A DNA stretch of 11,361 nucleotides from Chlorobiota bacterium (GTDB taxonomy: Bacteria; Bacteroidota; Bacteroidia; Bacteroidales; F082), in assembly GCA_030619415.1 (NCBI GenBank), contig JAUXBM010000023.1:1-11361 (forward strand), in the 5' to 3' direction. Shown here piece after piece: positions 6,693 through 11,361 of this stretch (the stretch's first letter is position 1; every line of letters starts with the position of its first letter). The translations under genes and the position numbers were made by a program. The notes beneath the pieces are model-generated. The model did not search any database, had not been told where the DNA came from, and was given only the letters and a program-made list of their open reading frames with translations.

Positions 6693-7624
6693 TGCAATCG
6701 TTCCCTCTTGAATAAATAAGGAAGCAATATGCCCTCAAAACCTTTATTGATATCGGCCTGGACATAATCAATTTTATACCGGCCACAGCGCACTTCCAGT
6801 TCATGCCGGACTTTATGAAATGATTCGCGGTATTTTTCCCTGACTTCGACCGGGTTCAATTTAATCGATTCATTCGTTTCCATATCTACAAAGCGATATG
6901 GCCTGTCGTCAAGGTCAAGTTCTTCTTCCAGTTTTTGGTCGACGACATGAAACAATATTACTTCGTGTTTATAATGCTTAAAATGCTGAAGCGCAGCAAA
7001 CATCTCATCCAATCGATGGAAGTTATCCATCATATCACTGAAAATGATTACCAGCGATCGTTTATGGAGCATCTCAGCAATGCGATGCAATGATTCGGTA
7101 ATATCAGTTGGCTGTTGATTTTTGCCAGATTTTGGGTCAAGCAATCTTTCAAGCTCGGTGTACAAATACTTTTGATGGACAGAGCTCGAACGGGCCTGGG
7201 TATGTAATTCCACTTTATCGGTAAAAGTACTGAGGCCCACCGCATCCCTCTGTTTTTTCATCAGGTTGATCAGAACAGCGGCAGCATAAACCGAAAAATA
7301 TATTTTGTTTAGATTGTTTATATCGGCTGAATCCCTAACCGGAAAGTACATGGATGACGACCTGTCGATGATGATCCTGCAACGCAAGTTGGTTTCCTCC
7401 TCGTAGCGCTTGACAAAAAGTTTATCGGTACGCCCATAAAGCTTCCAATCGATAAAACGTGTTGACTCTCCAGAATTATAAAGTCTGTGCTCGGCGAACT
7501 CAACCGAAAAACCATGAAAAGGGCTTTTATGCAAGCCGGTAATAAACCCTTCAACTACTTGTCGCGCAAGAAATTCAAGCGAATTAAATTGCTGCAATCT
7601 ATCGTGGTCGATTGAATATTTCAT
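6689..7624 (-). CDS. DUF58 family protein with von Willebrand A-like domain
   Basis: DUF58 proteins usually work with a MoxR AAA+ ATPase and Bat-type vWA proteins in envelope- or stress-related assembly. I prefer the ATG at 7624-7622 (311 residues); a GTG two codons earlier (7630) is the alternative. The N-terminus has the family block QVVEGFITGLHKSPFHGFSV (22-41), continuing directly with EFAEHRLYNSGEST (42-55), then IDWKLYGRTDKLFVKRYEEE (58-77). The vWA-like core has an intact metal-site motif DRSSS (87-91), a MIDAS-type DxSxS, and a conserved LVIIFSDMMD strand further on. No moxR or batA-like gene lies in the window, so this copy is separate from the usual operon here. It follows trxA on the same strand, but a terminator stands between them, suggesting its own promoter. 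Family assignment is confident. Confidence 0.93.
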   Translation of the reverse strand: MKYSIDHDRLQQFNSLEFLARQVVEGFITGLHKSPFHGFSVEFAEHRLYNSGESTRFIDWKLYGRTDKLFVKRYEEETNLRCRIIIDRSSSMYFPVRDSADINNLNKIYFSVYAAAVLINLMKKQRDAVGLSTFTDKVELHTQARSSSVHQKYLYTELERLLDPKSGKNQQPTDITESLHRIAEMLHKRSLVIIFSDMMDNFHRLDEMFAALQHFKHYKHEVILFHVVDQKLEEELDLDDRPYRFVDMETNESIKLNPVEVREKYRESFHKVRHELEVRCGRYKIDYVQADINKGFEGILLPYLFKRERLH

Positions 7625-7673
7625 AGTCACAAAACTATCAATAGATTTCTAAACCTTTTTTCCCAAACCCAAA

Positions 7674-7694
7674 AGGCTGTTAATATAACAGCCT
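7674..7694 (-). terminator. Intrinsic terminator behind trxA
   Basis: AGGCTGTTA (7674-7682) and TAACAGCCT (7686-7694) form a perfect 9-bp stem with a three-base loop. On the minus strand the stem is followed by TTTTGGGTTTGGG, a short U-run. It lies about 30 bases beyond the trxA stop, between trxA and the DUF58 gene, so it should end trxA transcription and uncouple the two genes. Confidence 0.75.
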
Positions 7695-7724
7695 GTTCTT
7701 TATTGTCAGCCTGAGATCGAATAT

Positions 7725-8042
7725 TTAAAGGAGGGCTTCAAGTTTATCGATAAGTACCTGCTTCGGCACAGCACCTACTTGCTTGTCGACTACCTCACCA
7801 CCTTTGAAATAAAGGATTGTAGGTATGTTCCTGATACCATATTTTCTGGCTGCTTCCGGATTGTGGTCAACATCAAGTTTTCCAACAACAGCTTTTTCAC
7901 TATAGTCTTCACCAATTTCTTGTACAATTGGTCCGACGATCCGGCAAGGGCCACACCAAACTGCCCAAAAATCAACAATTACGGGTTTATCTGATTTAAT
8001 TACCAGGTCTTCAAAATTTGCGTCGGTTAATTCAAGTGCCAT
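7725..8042 (-). CDS. trxA: Thioredoxin
   Basis: This is a 105-residue cytoplasmic thioredoxin, a reductant of protein disulfides that is itself reduced by thioredoxin reductase. The redox motif WCGPC is at residues 29-33 within FWAVWCGPC. The buried Asp that tunes the active site is at residue 24 (VDFW), and the cis-proline loop NIPT is at 72-75. The C-terminal helix ends VLIDKLEALL. Length and all key residues are typical, there is no signal peptide, and the start is an ATG at 8042-8040. It has a candidate promoter element at 8069-8076 and a strong terminator behind it, so it is probably a single-gene unit downstream of dnaE. No thioredoxin reductase gene is in the window. Confidence 0.97.
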   Translation of the reverse strand: MALELTDANFEDLVIKSDKPVIVDFWAVWCGPCRIVGPIVQEIGEDYSEKAVVGKLDVDHNPEAARKYGIRNIPTILYFKGGEVVDKQVGAVPKQVLIDKLEALL

Positions 8043-8068
8043 TGACTTATCTTTTAAGTTTAAGTTGG

Positions 8069-8076
8069 CAAATATA
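8069..8076 (-). promoter_or_regulatory. Predicted trxA promoter -7 element (TATATTTG)
   Basis: On the minus strand, 8076-8069 reads TATATTTG, an exact TAnnTTTG match 26 bases before the trxA ATG, implying a leader of about 20 bases. The upstream TTG at 9-base spacing is too close, and the 17-23 base window has none. The call therefore rests on the -7 element and its good position in a 93-base gap. Confidence 0.45.
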
Positions 8077-8135
8077 AGTAAAGAACAATTTCAGTTTTTA
8101 ATTAACGCGAAAATTATTCCAACAATTCAACTATC

Positions 8136-11100
8136 CTAATTTATTTGGTATTCTAACTTTTTAATCTTTTGAATCTCAAACACAAACGACCTGGGCTCGA
8201 CTTTAATATTGGAAGTTTTCATTTTTAACGTTTTACCGTTTTCGGGATCATCAAGGCTAATCACGATTACACAATCCCCACTATTTTCCTTTGCAATCCG
8301 TGCCAAAGTAGTTACCAACTCATCGTCAACTTCATTTGCTTTGATGCTCAGGATGATGTTCTTCGCTAGTTTGTTCATTGCCTCTGCGAGTAAAAACATA
8401 TCAGTAACCCGCAGTTCGTAAACGCCCGGCTGATGGAACCGCTCCTCCACCTTCGCAACGACAAATACTTTACTACCAATTTCCAGCAAATGTTTTCTCT
8501 TGAGGTATTCTTCGTTGAACATCAGGAGATTCAGACTTCCAGTAAAATCTTCGATGGTAAAGAGCCCGTATTGCGACCCTTTACGGGATGTCTTTTGTTG
8601 CGAATCAGTAATCATACCCGCTATCATTAAAGTCTGTCCTTGATAGGTTTTCAGGTCTCCTTTCAAATCAGCGATATCGATGTTGCAAAATTTATCTATC
8701 GTTAATTTAAAATCATCCAGGGGATGGCCTGTGATGTAAAAGCCCGTTATTTCTTTCTCGAGGCGTAGTTTGTGCGCCAACGACCAAGGTTCGCATTCAG
8801 GTAAAACAGGATCCTGAACTTCTATTGAGTCAGCCATTTCTGCGAAAAGCGAGACCTGCGGAGAATTTTTCCGTTCCTGAAAAATTGCCCCATGCCTGAT
8901 TATTTTTTCCATAAACTCAGGACCATCTTCGACTTCCTGGTAGAAATATTGCGCCCGGTGCACACCTTCAAATCCGTCGAACGCGCCTGCCATAGCCAGT
9001 GCTTCAAAACTTCGTTTATTCACTGATCTGAGGTTGATGCGCTTGGCAAAATCAAAAATGTTACGGAAGGCTCCATTTTTTTCGCGTTCTTCAACAATTT
9101 GCTCAACAGCAGCCCCTCCTACCCCTTTGATCGCTGCCAGACCAAAGCGAATCACACCTTCTTTTGTTACTGTAAAATTCGAAGCACTTTCGTTGATATC
9201 AGGTCCCATCACCTGAATACCCATGTGAGATGTTTCGCTGATAAGATGTGTAATCTTCTTGATATCATTCAGGTTACGGCTAAGGTTCGCAGCCATAAAC
9301 TCAGCCGGGTAATGCGTTTTCAGGTAGGCTGTTTGGTACGACAAGTGTGAGTAGCAGGTGGCGTGTGATTTGTTAAAAGCATATTTTGCGAACGCCTCCC
9401 AATCTTTCCAAACCTTCTCAACTTTATCAATTGGCAGTCCGTTATTTTTACACCCCTCAATAAACTTTTCTTTCATTTTTGCCATTTCTGCTAGTTTCTT
9501 CTTCCCCATTGCTTTTCGCAATGAGTCCGATTCACCCCGGCTAAGACCGGCCATTTTTCTTGACAAAAGCATCACCTGTTCCTGGTAAACAGTAATACCA
9601 TAAGTTTCTTTAAGTATTTCTTCCATAACCGGCAGATCATACACTATCTCTTTTCGACCGTGTTTCCTTTCGATGAATTCAGGAATATAGGCCATTGGTC
9701 CCGGGCGGTACAGCGCATTCATCGCGATAAGATCTTCAAACCGGGAAGGTTGTAATTCTTTCAGATGCTTCTGCATTCCTTCCGATTCAAACTGAAAAAG
9801 TGCAGTTGTGTCCCCACGGCTGTATAATTCATAAGTTTCACGATCATCGAAGGGGATGGTCTCAATATCGATGATTTTGCCTTTTGAGCGCCTGATGTTT
9901 TCAATGGTGTCTTTTATGATGGAAAGGGTTTTCAGTCCCAGGAAATCCATCTTTAACAGGCCTACCGATTCAATAAAACTTCCATCGTATTGCGTCGAGA
10001 TTGCCAATACCGACTCCTTTAAAGCTGCCAATGGCACATAATTATCCAAATCTTCGCGCCCGATGATGACACCGCAAGCATGAGTTCCTGTATTGCGAAT
10101 CGAACCTTCGAGCCGGATTGCATTTTGCAAAACAGAGGATACTTCCGGTTTTCCCTTTTCCAATTCCTGCTTCAATTCAGGCACTTCTTTAATCGCCTCG
10201 TTTAGGGTAATTCCGGGCTTGTCGGGGATCAATTTGGCGAGCCTGTCGGCTTCAGAAAGTGGCAACTTTTGCACACGCGACACATCCCTGATGGCCATCT
10301 TTGCTGCCATTGTTCCAAATGTGATGAGGTGGGCCACCCTCATTTTTCCATATTTATCCGATACCCATTTCAACACTTTGTCTCTTCCGTCGTCATCAAA
10401 ATCGATGTCGATATCGGGGAGTGAAATCCGGTCGGGATTCAGGAAACGCTCAAAAAGAAGGTCGTATTTTAATGGGTCAATATCCGTAATTTTCAGGCAG
10501 TACGAAACAACCGATCCGGCAGCACTTCCCCGGCCGGGGCCAATCCACACGCCTAAATCGCGCGCTGCATTCAGAAAATCCCAAACGATTAAAAAGTAAT
10601 CGGGAAATCCCATCTTTGCCACCGTTTCCAATTCAAAGTTGATGCGGTCGGTGATACTCTCAGTTAATTGGCTGTACCGTTTTTTGGCACCTTCAAAAGT
10701 GATGTGCTTTAAATACGCATTGGCATCGGCAAATTCGGCCGGAATTTTAAACTCGGGCATTACCGGACTGTGGTTGAGCTCAAAAACCTCAATCTGGTCA
10801 ACTATTTCGTTTGTATTGGAAATGGCTTCGGGTACATCACTGAACAACTCCTTCATTTCAGACTGGGTTTTAAACCATTCCTGCCTGGTGTACCTTAACC
10901 GGCGCGGGTCATTCAGGTCGCTGGCTGTACCGATGCAAATCAGTCTGTCGTGCGCTGATGCATCCTCTTCGTTTAAAAAATGTACATCGTTTGTGGCGAC
11001 TACCTTTAGTTTATGTTTTTCGGCCATCTGCAACAAAGCATTGTTCACATAAACCTGGTCGTCAAACACTTTCCGATCCATTTCCGGGTCGCCTGTAGGA

Positions 11101-11361
11101 TGGCGCTGAAACTCGAGGTAAAGGTCTTGTCCAAATATTTCTTTGTATTCCAGTAAAGCTTCTTCGGCTTTGTGTTCACCTTCATGGATTATTTTATCGG
11201 GCAATTCGCCGCCAAGGCAAGCAGTTAAAGCGATGAGCCCTTCACTGTATTTTTTTAAAACTTCTTTATCAACCCTCGGCTTGTAATATTGCCCCTCAAT
11301 CCAGGCCACCGAAATAAGCTTCATCAGGTTTTTAAACCCTGTCTCATTTTTTGCCAGTAAA
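8136..11361 (-). CDS. dnaE: DNA polymerase III alpha subunit, 5' end cut by the window edge
   Basis: DnaE is the replicative DNA polymerase catalytic subunit. The frame is open to the right edge (first full codon 11360-11358, reading LLAKNETGFKNL before an internal Met at 11324), so about 1,074 C-terminal residues are visible and the start of the PHP domain is missing. The visible PHP part includes ATNDVHFL. The palm has PGRGSAAGS and the catalytic Asp cluster PDIDIDFDDD (codons around 10392-10418), and the third catalytic Asp lies in KMDFLGLKTL (codon 9947-9945). Further motifs are YRPGPMAYIPEFIERKHGR, GITVYQEQVMLLSRKMAGLS and AFNKSHATCYS. QVSLF (codons 8858-8844) fits the sliding-clamp-binding consensus QxxLF. 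It is followed by the OB-fold region (GMITDSQQKTSRKGSQYGLF). No frameshift or missing catalytic residue was seen. The gene ends 93 bases before trxA. Confidence 0.98.
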   Translation of the reverse strand, partial: LLAKNETGFKNLMKLISVAWIEGQYYKPRVDKEVLKKYSEGLIALTACLGGELPDKIIHEGEHKAEEALLEYKEIFGQDLYLEFQRHPTGDPEMDRKVFDDQVYVNNALLQMAEKHKLKVVATNDVHFLNEEDASAHDRLICIGTASDLNDPRRLRYTRQEWFKTQSEMKELFSDVPEAISNTNEIVDQIEVFELNHSPVMPEFKIPAEFADANAYLKHITFEGAKKRYSQLTESITDRINFELETVAKMGFPDYFLIVWDFLNAARDLGVWIGPGRGSAAGSVVSYCLKITDIDPLKYDLLFERFLNPDRISLPDIDIDFDDDGRDKVLKWVSDKYGKMRVAHLITFGTMAAKMAIRDVSRVQKLPLSEADRLAKLIPDKPGITLNEAIKEVPELKQELEKGKPEVSSVLQNAIRLEGSIRNTGTHACGVIIGREDLDNYVPLAALKESVLAISTQYDGSFIESVGLLKMDFLGLKTLSIIKDTIENIRRSKGKIIDIETIPFDDRETYELYSRGDTTALFQFESEGMQKHLKELQPSRFEDLIAMNALYRPGPMAYIPEFIERKHGRKEIVYDLPVMEEILKETYGITVYQEQVMLLSRKMAGLSRGESDSLRKAMGKKKLAEMAKMKEKFIEGCKNNGLPIDKVEKVWKDWEAFAKYAFNKSHATCYSHLSYQTAYLKTHYPAEFMAANLSRNLNDIKKITHLISETSHMGIQVMGPDINESASNFTVTKEGVIRFGLAAIKGVGGAAVEQIVEEREKNGAFRNIFDFAKRINLRSVNKRSFEALAMAGAFDGFEGVHRAQYFYQEVEDGPEFMEKIIRHGAIFQERKNSPQVSLFAEMADSIEVQDPVLPECEPWSLAHKLRLEKEITGFYITGHPLDDFKLTIDKFCNIDIADLKGDLKTYQGQTLMIAGMITDSQQKTSRKGSQYGLFTIEDFTGSLNLLMFNEEYLKRKHLLEIGSKVFVVAKVEERFHQPGVYELRVTDMFLLAEAMNKLAKNIILSIKANEVDDELVTTLARIAKENSGDCVIVISLDDPENGKTLKMKTSNIKVEPRSFVFEIQKIKKLEYQIN

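Noticed and set aside
7630..7637. TAGTTTTG on the minus strand as the DUF58 promoter
   Set aside because: It matches TAnnTTTG but ends six bases before the likely ATG, which would leave no leader, and no TTG lies 17-23 bases upstream.
10093..10599. 168-residue plus-strand frame, the longest antisense frame inside dnaE
   Set aside because: It runs opposite to the dnaE catalytic region, is rich in Ser and Arg as expected from antisense reading, and resembles no family.

Overview
The window looks like chromosomal DNA from a member of the Bacteroidota, probably a Bacteroidales/Marinilabiliales-type environmental species. The evidence is a moderately AT-rich composition, starts with no visible Shine-Dalgarno sequence, several matches to the Bacteroidota -7 promoter element TAnnTTTG, and Bacteroidota-type versions of DnaA, DnaE, DUF58 and outer-membrane proteins. 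No tRNA, rRNA, CRISPR array, insertion sequence, phage gene or other mobile element was seen. Every stretch without a gene is about 200 bases or shorter.

Layout from left to right: the 5' part of dnaA (minus strand, running off the left edge); a 202-base AT-rich leader; a YigZ/IMPACT-family gene (minus); a secreted DUF3298 protein (plus); a DUF2461/TIGR02453-type protein (minus); a two-gene plus-strand unit encoding a small PorV/FadL-like outer-membrane protein and a large outer-membrane barrel with an N-terminal helix-hairpin-helix region; a DUF58/von Willebrand A-like protein (minus) whose stop codon overlaps that of the barrel gene; thioredoxin trxA (minus) with a good intrinsic terminator behind it; and most of dnaE, the replicative DNA polymerase III alpha subunit (minus, 5' end outside the window).

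The arrangement is patterned. All six cytoplasmic or housekeeping genes (dnaA, yigZ-like, DUF2461, DUF58, trxA, dnaE) lie on the minus strand. All three genes for exported or envelope proteins lie on the plus strand, inserted between them. The replication initiator and the replicase lie within one 11-kb neighbourhood.

I do not see a clear new defence or mobile system. The part least explained by current knowledge is the plus-strand envelope pair at 3703-6692: a predicted periplasmic helix-hairpin-helix domain joined to a long beta-barrel and co-transcribed with a second barrel. Secondary points are the regulatory-looking inverted repeats upstream of the yigZ-like gene and dnaA, the altered P-loop of DnaA, and the isolated DUF58 and DUF3298 genes.
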